From the NCBI GenBank assembly GCA_905214825.1, contig CAJMNV010000046.1:1-13619 (forward strand): 13,619 bases of DNA. Reading direction: 5' to 3'. Under the pieces are notes generated by a model. The model was not told the origin of the DNA. It made no database searches and saw only the letters and a program-made list of their open reading frames with translations. The DNA is from an uncultured bacterium. Its GTDB lineage: Bacteria > Bacillota > Clostridia > Lachnospirales > Anaerotignaceae. Below are positions 7,795 through 13,619 of the stretch, piece by piece (positions within the stretch are counted from its first letter, which is position 1; every line of letters begins with the position of its first letter). Both the position numbers and the translations under genes were made by a program.

Positions 7795-7828
7795 TTTTGT
7801 TTTTTGTTTTTTTCAACTATTGATTTTT

Positions 7829-7857
7829 ATTGTATCACATGGCACACCGAACAGCAA
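7829..7857 (-). promoter_or_regulatory. Candidate rpoN operon promoter
   Basis: On the minus strand TTGCTG (7857-7852) and TACAAT (7834-7829) are separated by 17 bp. The -10 matches consensus at five of six positions; the -35 has only its first three bases. The predicted start near 7822 would leave a leader of about 40 nt. Confidence 0.5.
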
Positions 7858-7962
7858 TATTGTCACGATTGTTCTTTCACTTTATCCATATCGGATTACA
7901 ATTTTTTGTAAAACATGCCATAAAATTATACAAAATGTTGGTAAGAAATTCTCATTTACAAT

Positions 7963-7991
7963 TAGACACCGATTATAGTAAACTGTATATA
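7963..7991 (+). promoter_or_regulatory. Candidate distal rnf promoter
   Basis: TAGACA (7963-7968, five of six consensus bases) and TATATA (7986-7991, four of six) are separated by 17 bp. An inverted repeat GTATAT (7985-7990) and ATATAC (7998-8003) overlaps the -10 box. Use of this site would give a leader of about 290 nt. Confidence 0.4.
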
Positions 7992-8122
7992 AGAAAAATA
8001 TACTGCATATGAATAAACAAACAGAATCATTTTTACTTTGTTTTATCCTATTAAAGAAGTGTTATTCTGTATGGTATCTATTTTTTTAAAAAAAGTTTTT
8101 TCTGCTTTTTTATGAAAAAACA

Positions 8123-8151
8123 TTGTGAATTTCTTATTTTTGTATTAAAAT
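8123..8151 (+). promoter_or_regulatory. Candidate proximal rnf promoter
   Basis: TTGTGA (8123-8128, four of six) and TAAAAT (8146-8151, five of six) are separated by an optimal 17 bp. The predicted start near 8158 gives a leader of about 127 nt that carries the hairpins at 8185-8259. A perfect 12-bp palindrome, ATATAGCTATAT at 8163-8174, lies just after this start and could be an operator. Confidence 0.5.
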
Positions 8152-8184
8152 ATTGCTGTTATATATAGCTATATTTTTATAATC

Positions 8185-8259
8185 AAGCGTTTTTGTGCAA
8201 ATGCTTGTCTTTTGTGCTGTAAACGCAACAAAAACATCATTGCGTTTTGAACGACGCAA
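8185..8259 (+). promoter_or_regulatory. Hairpin-rich 5' leader of the rnf operon
   Basis: AAGCGTTT (8185-8192) pairs with AAATGCTT (8199-8206), with one G-U pair. AAACGCAA (8221-8228) pairs perfectly with TTGCGTTT (8240-8247). The latter segment can instead pair by TTGCGT (8240-8245) with ACGCAA (8254-8259), close to the rnfC ribosome binding site at 8271-8279. The two pairings exclude each other. I match it to no known riboswitch class. Confidence 0.5.
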
Positions 8260-8284
8260 AAATCACTTGACAGAGGGGGATAAT

Positions 8285-9676
8285 ATGCAAGCTTTAACGT
8301 TCAAACGTGGAGTTCACCCACCAGATGGCAAAGCTCTTTCCGCAGAGCAACCCATTCAGGTGGTACTCCCAAAAGAAAACTCTGAATTGTTCTACCCCAT
8401 GTCCCAGCACATCGGTGCACCTTGTGAACCACTGGTGGCTGTTGGTGACTATGTAAAAGTAGGACAAAAAATCGCTGAATCACCTGCATTTATGTCTTCT
8501 CCTATCTTTGCCAGCGTTTCTGGTGAAGTTGTGGACATTAGACCAATGTTGGTACCAGGCGGTGCTATGGTAAAATCGATTGTTGTCAAAAATGATGGCA
8601 AAATGGAAGAAATCGAAGGCTTAAACCAAGGCAGAGATTACACAACAATGTCCAATGATGAAATTTTGGCTGCTATCAAAGAAGCCGGCGTTGTTGGTCT
8701 GGGTGGTGCAGGTTTCCCTACACATGTGAAACTGAACCCTCCCAAAGATACTCCCATCGACCATATCCTCATCAATGCGGCAGAATGTGAGCCTTATCTG
8801 ACTTGCGACTACCGGTTGATGTTGGAAGCACCGGAAAGAATTGTCAAAGGGCTGCAAATCATGTTGAAACTGCACCCCAATGCAAAAGGTGTGATTGGTA
8901 TTGAAATGAACAAACCAAAAGCCATTGAAAGCATGACAAAGGCTTGTGAAGGTATTGATAACATTACCGTGCAACCTTTGGTAACAAAATTCCCACAAGG
9001 TTCTGAAAAACACTTGATTTATGCAATCACAAAAAGAGAGGTTAAATCCGGTGCATTGCCCGCAAGTGCAGGTTGTATCGTGGATAACGTAGATACCGTT
9101 CTTGCGGTGGAAAGAGCTATCTGCAAAGGCAGACCTTTGATGAGAAGAATTGTAACTGTTTCTGGTCAAGGTATCAAAAACCCTGGTAACTACAAAATCA
9201 GAATTGGTATGACATTAAGAGATTTGGTAGATGCCATTGGTGGTTTCAAAGAAGACACACCTCCTGTGAAACTGATTGCTGGGGGTCCTATGATGGGTCC
9301 CACACTGTACACACTGGACGTTGCGTCTGTCAAAACAACTTCCGGTTTGCTTTGCTTCACAGAACAAGAAGCATTCATTCCAGAAGAAAGAAACTGTATC
9401 CGTTGTGCAAAATGTGTAGACCACTGTCCAATGGGCTTGCAGCCTTTCTTGCTGAATGCAAAAGCATTGAAAGGTGACGGCGAAGGTTTCGTAAAACATC
9501 ATGGTTTGGATTGTATCGAATGTGGTAGCTGTTCTTATGAGTGTCCAGCAAAACGTCAACTGGCACAGTCCATTCGTGCTGTAAAGAAAATCGAAGCAGG
9601 CAAAAAAGCGGCAGCAGCTGCGGCAGCAAGAGCAAAGGCTGAAGCAGAAGCGAAAGCAAAAGCCGAAAAGAACTAA
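8285..9676 (+). CDS. rnfC: Ion-translocating ferredoxin:NAD+ oxidoreductase subunit RnfC
   Basis: RnfC is the peripheral NADH/NAD+-binding subunit of the Rnf complex on the cytoplasmic side. The 463-residue protein begins with the family's FKRGVHPPDGK motif (residues 6-16). It has a glycine-rich nucleotide/FMN-binding segment GLGGAGFPTHVKL (138-150), as in Nqo1-type subunits, then two ferredoxin-type [4Fe-4S] motifs: C371, C374, C377, C381 and C410, C413, C416, C420. The C terminus is a low-complexity tail of Ala, Lys and Glu (about 435-463), probably a helical charged extension. The start at 8285 follows AGAGGGGG at good spacing. An in-frame ATG at 8195 would add 30 residues without family similarity. 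It is the first gene of the rnfCDGEAB operon, with rnfD 18 nt downstream. Confidence 0.97.
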   Translation: MQALTFKRGVHPPDGKALSAEQPIQVVLPKENSELFYPMSQHIGAPCEPLVAVGDYVKVGQKIAESPAFMSSPIFASVSGEVVDIRPMLVPGGAMVKSIVVKNDGKMEEIEGLNQGRDYTTMSNDEILAAIKEAGVVGLGGAGFPTHVKLNPPKDTPIDHILINAAECEPYLTCDYRLMLEAPERIVKGLQIMLKLHPNAKGVIGIEMNKPKAIESMTKACEGIDNITVQPLVTKFPQGSEKHLIYAITKREVKSGALPASAGCIVDNVDTVLAVERAICKGRPLMRRIVTVSGQGIKNPGNYKIRIGMTLRDLVDAIGGFKEDTPPVKLIAGGPMMGPTLYTLDVASVKTTSGLLCFTEQEAFIPEERNCIRCAKCVDHCPMGLQPFLLNAKALKGDGEGFVKHHGLDCIECGSCSYECPAKRQLAQSIRAVKKIEAGKKAAAAAAARAKAEAEAKAKAEKN

Positions 9677-9694
9677 GAAGGGGGAGAATAAAGA

Positions 9695-10657
9695 ATGTCT
9701 AATTTTGTAGTATCTGGTACCCCTCACGTGCGTTCTAAAGAGTCCATTCAGAGCATTATGCGTGATGTAATTATTGCTTTGGTTCCTGCAACAGCAATGG
9801 GTATCTTTTATTTTGGTATGCCTGCATTGATATTGATTGTGGCTGCCATTGTTTCCAGCGTATTCTTTGAATGGCTGTACCAAAAATTATTGAAAAAACC
9901 TGTCACCATCAGCGATTTGTCCGCAGTGGTAACTGGTTTGCTTTTGGCAATGAACTTACCAGCAGCTGCACCTATTTGGGTACCTATTGTTGGTAGTGCC
10001 TTTGCAATTATATTTGCAAAACAACTGTTTGGTGGTTTGGGACAAAACTTCATCAACCCTGCACTTGCCGGCAGAGCGTTCTTGTTGGCTTCTTATCCAA
10101 CAGAAATGACAACATGGACAGCACCTGTTGGTTTTACCGGTGCAGATGCTGTGACTGTTGCAACACCTTTGGCAACATTAAAAGGCGGCGTAATGCCTGA
10201 TGCCTCTTTGGCTGATGTATTGTTGGGTACAAACATTGGTGGTTGTATTGGTGAAACTTGTGCTGTTGCATTGATTATTGGTGGTATCTATTTGATTGCA
10301 AAACATGTTATCAACTGGAAAATCCCTGTAATCTACATAGCAACTGTATTTGTATTGACAGCAGCAATCGGTAGAGATGGCTTGCGTGAACCTGTATATG
10401 AAATTTTTGCAGGTGGCTTGATGTTGGGGGCTTTCTTCATGGCAACTGACTATGCTTCTTCTCCTGTTACACCAAAAGGTCAAATCATATTCGCATTGGG
10501 TTGCGGTCTGATTACCACATTGATTAGAATATTTGGTGGCTATCCAGAAGGGGTATCCTACTCCATATTGATTATGAACTTGGCTGTACCTCTGATTGAA
10601 AGATTTACAGAACCAAAAATCTTTGGTGCATTACCAAAAGTGAAGGAGGCGAAATAA
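9695..10657 (+). CDS. rnfD: Ion-translocating oxidoreductase subunit RnfD
   Basis: RnfD is an integral membrane subunit homologous to NqrB; it carries a covalently bound FMN and takes part in ion translocation. The 320-residue product has many hydrophobic helices and the family landmarks NPALAGRAFLLASYP (121-135), MATDYASSPVTPKGQ (249-263) and GGYPEGVSYSILIMN (281-295). The flavin attachment site is DAVTVATPLA, with T157 the expected FMN-phosphate acceptor. The motif reads TVAT where the general consensus is S/T-G-A-T. A GGGGGAG ribosome binding site precedes the ATG. rnfG starts 3 nt after the stop, and its ribosome binding site lies inside the last codons of rnfD, which points to translational coupling. 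Length is normal for clostridial RnfD. Confidence 0.97.
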   Translation: MSNFVVSGTPHVRSKESIQSIMRDVIIALVPATAMGIFYFGMPALILIVAAIVSSVFFEWLYQKLLKKPVTISDLSAVVTGLLLAMNLPAAAPIWVPIVGSAFAIIFAKQLFGGLGQNFINPALAGRAFLLASYPTEMTTWTAPVGFTGADAVTVATPLATLKGGVMPDASLADVLLGTNIGGCIGETCAVALIIGGIYLIAKHVINWKIPVIYIATVFVLTAAIGRDGLREPVYEIFAGGLMLGAFFMATDYASSPVTPKGQIIFALGCGLITTLIRIFGGYPEGVSYSILIMNLAVPLIERFTEPKIFGALPKVKEAK

Positions 10658-10660
10658 GGC

Positions 10661-11200
10661 ATGAACGCAAAAGAAATTATAAAACCCGCAGGAATGCTTT
10701 TGCTGATTTCTGCTGTTGCTGCGGCATGTTTGGGGGCAGTTTCTGAAATCACAGCAGAACCTATTAGAATTCAGAACGAAAAAACACTGAATGCTTCCAT
10801 GCAGGCGGTTATGCCTGACGCATCTTCTTTTGAAGAATTAACAGAAATAGAAAAAACAGGTACCATTACTGCTGTATATCAAGCAGACAACGGTGGTTTT
10901 GTTATCACAACTGCTCCTGGCGGTTTTGGTGGTGCAGTGAATACAATGGTTGGTATTGATGCAGAAGGCACAATCACAGGCTTGCGTGTCACAGGGCACT
11001 CTGAAACACCCGGTTTGGGTGCAAAAGCCACAGAACCTGATTTCTATGAACAATTTACAGGAAAATCTGGTACAGTAACCGTTACAAAAGACGGTGGCGA
11101 AATCGTGCCAATTACAAGCTCCACAATCACTTCCAGAGCTGTTTGCAGCGGTGCACAGGAAGCATTGGATTGGGTCGCAGCGAACGGAGGTGCTAACTAA
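10661..11200 (+). CDS. rnfG: Ion-translocating oxidoreductase subunit RnfG
   Basis: RnfG is the NqrC-like flavoprotein subunit: one N-terminal membrane anchor and an extracytoplasmic FMN-binding domain. Here the anchor is at about residues 10-30, and the domain includes GLRVTGHSETPGLGAKA (107-123), typical of FMN-binding (PF04205-type) proteins. The flavin attachment site is ITSSTITSRAV (151-161), with T155 the expected FMN acceptor modified by an ApbE flavin transferase. ApbE is not encoded in the window. The motif reads TSST where the usual form is S/T-G-A-T. The length of 179 residues is at the short end of the family. The ATG follows AAGGAGG (10643-10649) by 11 nt, and the stop codon overlaps the rnfE start by one base. 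Confidence 0.95.
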   Translation: MNAKEIIKPAGMLLLISAVAAACLGAVSEITAEPIRIQNEKTLNASMQAVMPDASSFEELTEIEKTGTITAVYQADNGGFVITTAPGGFGGAVNTMVGIDAEGTITGLRVTGHSETPGLGAKATEPDFYEQFTGKSGTVTVTKDGGEIVPITSSTITSRAVCSGAQEALDWVAANGGAN

Positions 11201-11799
11201 TGGCTAACCCTATCAAAATACTGAAAAACGGTATTATCAACGAAAACCCTACCTTCGTGCAAGTTATTGGTATGTGTCCCACATTGGCAGTTACCAGCTC
11301 CGCAATCAACGGTATCGGTATGGGTTTGTCTACAACAGCAGTTTTGATTTTTGCTAATATTTTCATATCTCTGTTGAGAAAAGTAATTCCCGATAAAGTT
11401 AGAATTCCTTGCTTTATCGTTGTTATTGCAACATTCGTTACCATTATACAATTTTTGTTGCAAGCATATTTGCCAAGCTTAAACGCATCATTGGGTCTTT
11501 ATATTCCATTGATTGTTGTTAACTGTTTGATTTTAGCAAGAGCAGAAGCATTTGCTTCTAAAAATGGTCCTATCGCTTCTGCATTTGACGGTATCGGTAT
11601 GGGTCTTGGTTTTACAATCGGTCTGGGTGTTTTGGGTCTGGTGCGTGAATTCATCGGTGCAGGTACATTATTTGACATCACTGTATTACCAGAAGCATTC
11701 CCTAGAACATTGTTGTTCGTTATGGCACCTGGTGCGTTCTTCACATTGGGTTGTTTGATGGCAGCATTGAACCATTTCAGAAATAAAAATAAAGCATAA
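11200..11799 (+). CDS. rnfE: Ion-translocating oxidoreductase subunit RnfE
   Basis: RnfE is an integral membrane subunit, homologous to NqrD and paralogous to RnfA, with about six helices. The 199-residue product has the half-site GMCPTLAVTSSA near the N terminus (C26) and VVNCLILARAEAFAS after mid-protein (C109). In Nqr and Rnf structures these conserved cysteines, together with the matching pair in RnfA, hold a membrane [2Fe-2S] cluster; all four are present here. The ATG overlaps the rnfG stop (TAATG) and has GGAGG at 11186-11190. rnfA follows after 14 nt. Confidence 0.97.
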   Translation: MANPIKILKNGIINENPTFVQVIGMCPTLAVTSSAINGIGMGLSTTAVLIFANIFISLLRKVIPDKVRIPCFIVVIATFVTIIQFLLQAYLPSLNASLGLYIPLIVVNCLILARAEAFASKNGPIASAFDGIGMGLGFTIGLGVLGLVREFIGAGTLFDITVLPEAFPRTLLFVMAPGAFFTLGCLMAALNHFRNKNKA

Positions 11800-11813
11800 G
11801 GAGGGGAAAATAG

Positions 11814-12392
11814 ATGAATTTGATATTGCTGATTTTAGCAGGGATTTTTGTAAACAACTATGTTTTGTCCCAGTTCTTAGGTATCTGCCCCTTCCTCGGC
11901 GTTTCTAAAAAAGTAGAAACAGCTGCCGGCATGGGCGTTGCCGTAATCTTCGTTATGTCATTGGCATCTGCGGTTGCATACTTGGTATACAACTTGATTT
12001 TAGTGCCTTTGCACATCGAATATTTGTACAACATCGCATTCATTCTGGTTATTGCATCTTTGGTACAATTTGTAGAAATGTTCTTGAAAAAAGCAGCTCC
12101 TGCTTTGTATCAAGCATTGGGCGTATTTTTGCCTTTGATTACCACAAACTGTGCGGTATTGGGTGTTGCCGTATTGAATATGCAAAAAGAATATAACTTT
12201 ATCGAATCTGTGTTAAACGGTTTTGGTGGTGCAACAGGTTTTGCTTTGGCAATCATACTGTTTGCTGGTATTCGTGAAAGAATTGAAGACAACGATACAC
12301 CAAAAGCATTCGACGGTTTCCCGTTGGCATTGATTACAGCCGGCTTGATGTCTATTGCATTCTTAGGCTTCTCCGGTCTGATTAAACTGTAA
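11814..12392 (+). CDS. rnfA: Ion-translocating oxidoreductase subunit RnfA
   Basis: RnfA is an integral membrane subunit of 192 residues, homologous to NqrE, with about six helices and opposite topology to RnfE. The diagnostic segments are NNYVLSQFLGICPFLGVSKK (14-33) with C25, and LPLITTNCAVLGVAV (106-120) with C113. These are the expected partners of RnfE C26 and C109 for the intramembrane iron-sulfur cluster. AAGGAGGGG precedes the ATG at good spacing. Length and motifs are normal for the family. rnfB begins 19 nt downstream. Confidence 0.97.
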   Translation: MNLILLILAGIFVNNYVLSQFLGICPFLGVSKKVETAAGMGVAVIFVMSLASAVAYLVYNLILVPLHIEYLYNIAFILVIASLVQFVEMFLKKAAPALYQALGVFLPLITTNCAVLGVAVLNMQKEYNFIESVLNGFGGATGFALAIILFAGIRERIEDNDTPKAFDGFPLALITAGLMSIAFLGFSGLIKL

Positions 12393-12411
12393 AACAAGGA
12401 GTGTGACAAAA

Positions 12412-13278
12412 ATGGACATTATGAATATCATAAACCCGATATTGAGTATCGGTGGCCTTGGTGTTGTTTTTGGAGCAGGCCTTGGCATTGCGGGTGAACT
12501 TTTCTATGTAGAAGAAGACCCTAAAATCGGTGAAATTTTAGAAGCACTGCCCGGTGCAAACTGTGGTGGTTGTGGTTTCCCCGGTTGTGGCGGTTGTGCA
12601 GCAGCAATCGCAGCAGGTACAGCACCTGTAAATGCTTGCCCTGTTGGTGGCTCTGCAGTTGCTGAAAAAATTGGTGGCATCATGGGTATCGAAGCCTCTT
12701 CTTCCGAACCTGTGGCGGCATTTGTAAAATGTGGTGGTACTTGCGAAAAAGCAAAATCCAAATATGAATACTTCGGTATTGACGACTGTAACATGGCTGT
12801 ACAGCTTGCAGGTGGCGGTTCTAAAACTTGTAACTATGGCTGTCTGGGTCTTGGAAGTTGTATCAAGGCTTGTGGCTTTGGTGCGATTGAAATCATTGAT
12901 GGTATTGCAGTGGTAGACAAAGACAAATGTGTGGCTTGTGGACAATGTGTATCTGCTTGCCCCAAACATTTGATTGAATTGTTACCTGCGAAAAATAAAA
13001 TCAAAGTACAATGTTCTTCCAAAGATTTGGGTAAAGTTGTTATGCAAGCTTGCTCTGTTGGTTGTATCTCTTGTAAAATCTGTGAAAAGAATTGTCCTTT
13101 TGATGCAATTCATGTCATTGACAATATTGCAGTGATTGATTACACAAAATGTAAATCTTGCGGTATTTGTGCAAACAAATGTCCAAAAGGCGTTATCACA
13201 GGCAAAAGACCTACTGTGGCAACAGAAGCAAAACCTACGGCAGAAGCTCCTAAAACAGAAGAAAAACCTGCTGAATAA
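12412..13278 (+). CDS. rnfB: Ion-translocating oxidoreductase subunit RnfB, multi-cluster ferredoxin subunit
   Basis: RnfB takes electrons from reduced ferredoxin and passes them into the complex. The 288-residue product has an N-terminal membrane helix (about 8-30), then a cysteine-rich domain with C51, C54, C59, C76 (extra C62). A middle section has C107, C111, C126 and C140, C144, C150, C154. Three ferredoxin motifs follow: C173-C176-C179-C183, C218-C221-C224-C228 and C247-C250-C253-C257. At least five [4Fe-4S] clusters are expected, and perhaps six, as in clostridial and acetogen RnfB. The tail (about 265-288) is rich in Pro, Glu, Lys and Ala. I chose the ATG at 12412, with AAGGAG 10 nt upstream; a GTG at 12403 is too close to that site. 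It is the last gene of the operon and is followed by tandem terminators. Confidence 0.97.
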   Translation: MDIMNIINPILSIGGLGVVFGAGLGIAGELFYVEEDPKIGEILEALPGANCGGCGFPGCGGCAAAIAAGTAPVNACPVGGSAVAEKIGGIMGIEASSSEPVAAFVKCGGTCEKAKSKYEYFGIDDCNMAVQLAGGGSKTCNYGCLGLGSCIKACGFGAIEIIDGIAVVDKDKCVACGQCVSACPKHLIELLPAKNKIKVQCSSKDLGKVVMQACSVGCISCKICEKNCPFDAIHVIDNIAVIDYTKCKSCGICANKCPKGVITGKRPTVATEAKPTAEAPKTEEKPAE

Positions 13279-13290
13279 TTTTGTAGGCAG

Positions 13291-13327
13291 ACGGGCAAAA
13301 CCAAAAATGGTTTTGTCCGTTTTTTTT
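13291..13327 (+). terminator. Rho-independent terminator of the rnf operon
   Basis: ACGGGCAAAACC (13291-13302) pairs with GGTTTTGTCCGT (13309-13320) over 12 bp with one G-U pair, followed by seven T. It lies 12 nt after the rnfB stop. Confidence 0.93.
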
Positions 13328-13359
13328 GACCACTGTCAGTTTTGGCAACATTTCGCAGA

Positions 13360-13386
13360 AAACAGGGATTTTCGCCCTGTTTTTTT
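13360..13386 (+). terminator. Second tandem terminator after rnf
   Basis: AAACAGGG (13360-13367) pairs with CCCTGTTT (13375-13382) across a 7-nt loop, followed by T to 13386. It probably catches read-through and insulates the next gene. Confidence 0.85.
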
Positions 13387-13399
13387 CCATTTTCTGTCC

Positions 13400-13428
13400 T
13401 TTACCCTATGTACAAAATATGATATACT
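13400..13428 (+). promoter_or_regulatory. Candidate promoter of the DUF4321-like gene
   Basis: TTTACC (13400-13405) and TATACT (13423-13428) are separated by 17 bp. The -10 matches consensus at five of six positions. It lies between the tandem terminators and the next start codon, where a promoter is expected. Confidence 0.55.
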
Positions 13429-13457
13429 TTTTGCAAATACAATGGGAGGGGAAACAT

Positions 13458-13619
13458 ATGAAAGGAAACAGTCAATCCGTTGGTACATTATTGTTGCTTA
13501 TGCTTGCAGGTATTGTTTTGGGTGGTTTTTTTGCACAACTTGCTGTTCATTCGCCCACACTTGGTTGGCTGGCATATGGCAAAAACATCGGTCTGACTGA
13601 ACCTTTGATTTTGGATATG
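13458..13619 (+). CDS. DUF4321-like small membrane protein, partial (cut by the window end)
   Basis: The first 54 residues are present. A polar N terminus (MKGNSQSV) is followed by one hydrophobic helix (about residues 9-27, ending GGFFAQLA). After it comes a segment resembling the DUF4321 family of short clostridial membrane proteins, including LAYGKNIGLTEPLILDM at about 38-54. The family has no known function and is usually about 80-90 residues, so some 30 residues are probably missing. GGGAGGGG (13444-13451) lies 6 nt before the ATG. Tandem terminators and a promoter candidate upstream suggest a transcript separate from rnf. In clostridia such genes are, as I recall, often near maf, radC and mreBCD; this cannot be checked here. 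Family assignment is from memory of the motif. Confidence 0.7.
   Translation, partial: MKGNSQSVGTLLLLMLAGIVLGGFFAQLAVHSPTLGWLAYGKNIGLTEPLILDM

Larger units (their letters stand above)
7835..8284. other. Intergenic region between divergent rpoN and rnf units
   Basis: This AT-rich stretch of about 450 bp has no convincing coding sequence. It holds the rpoN promoter candidate, two rnf promoter candidates, an A/T tract around 8081-8100 likely to be bent, a 12-bp palindrome at 8163-8174 and a series of hairpins at 8185-8259. The small frames in it lack ribosome binding sites. Confidence 0.8.

Noticed and set aside
7781..7816. TTG start giving a 12-residue longer RpoN
   Set aside because: The added residues are mostly Lys, Asn and Gly encoded by an A/G-rich run that includes the GGGGG ribosome binding site for the GTG at 7780.
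7839..7856. TGGCAC-like sequence resembling a sigma-54 -24 box near rpoN
   Set aside because: No TTGC-type -12 box lies at the required spacing; the nearest GC is one base off and lacks the TT. I see no convincing sigma-54 promoter in the window.
7935..8012. Small open frame upstream of rnf
   Set aside because: It has no ribosome binding site, an unremarkable composition, and overlaps the distal promoter candidate.
8195..8284. Upstream in-frame extension of RnfC starting at ATG 8195
   Set aside because: The 30 extra residues have no family similarity, no ribosome binding site precedes 8195, and the extension runs through the leader hairpins. AGAGGGGG before 8285 fits the normal RnfC start.
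7835..8284. Rex-type redox operator expected for an rnf promoter
   Set aside because: No TTGTTAA-N4-TTAACAA-like site is present; only the TTGTGA half-like word of the proximal promoter was found.
9215..9883. Long minus-strand open frame opposite rnfC and rnfD
   Set aside because: It is a mirror of the codon pattern of real genes on the plus strand, has a Cys/Phe-rich nonsense composition and no ribosome binding site. The same holds for the long antisense frames over brnQ, alaS, rnfG and rnfB.
13136..13600. Plus-strand frame of 154 codons overlapping the rnfB end and the terminators
   Set aside because: It is out of frame with rnfB, runs through two terminators and has no start signal.

Overview
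The window looks like chromosomal core sequence from a low-GC, anaerobic Gram-positive bacterium of the class Clostridia. The evidence is an Rnf cluster in the order C-D-G-E-A-B, a T-box leader on alaS, strong GGAGG-type ribosome binding sites, Rho-independent terminators after several units, and a DUF4321-like gene after rnfB. A Lachnospirales/Anaerotignum-like host is possible, but that is only a guess from the style of the proteins. I see no mobile element, CRISPR array, tRNA or rRNA, and no clear sign of recent transfer.

Layout. 1-1552: a BrnQ-type branched-chain amino acid carrier on the plus strand, with a hairpin-bearing leader and a strong terminator. 1560-4612: alaS on the minus strand, convergent with brnQ, behind a complete alanine T-box riboswitch (GCA specifier, T-box, terminator) and a perfect-consensus promoter. 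4624-7780: a tight minus-strand operon of rpoN (sigma-54), a MocR/GntR-type PLP-dependent regulator, and a 117-residue protein I do not recognise. 7781-8284: a non-coding region of about 500 bp between the divergent rpoN and rnf units, with candidate promoters and several inverted repeats. 8285-13278: the complete rnfCDGEAB operon for the membrane ferredoxin:NAD+ oxidoreductase. 13291-13386: two tandem terminators. 13458-end: the start of a DUF4321-type membrane protein, cut by the window edge.

How the genes work together. The Rnf complex couples electron flow from reduced ferredoxin to NAD+ to ion export, the main membrane energy coupling of many anaerobic amino-acid fermenters and acetogens. 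BrnQ imports branched-chain amino acids by cation symport and could use such an ion gradient. AlaS charges tRNA-Ala, and its leader senses uncharged tRNA-Ala. RpoN and the MocR protein are transcription regulators whose targets are not visible here.

I did not find a clearly new system. The least explained items are the rpoN-mocR-orf117 operon, the orf117 product, and the hairpin-rich leader of the rnf operon with two mutually exclusive pairings.
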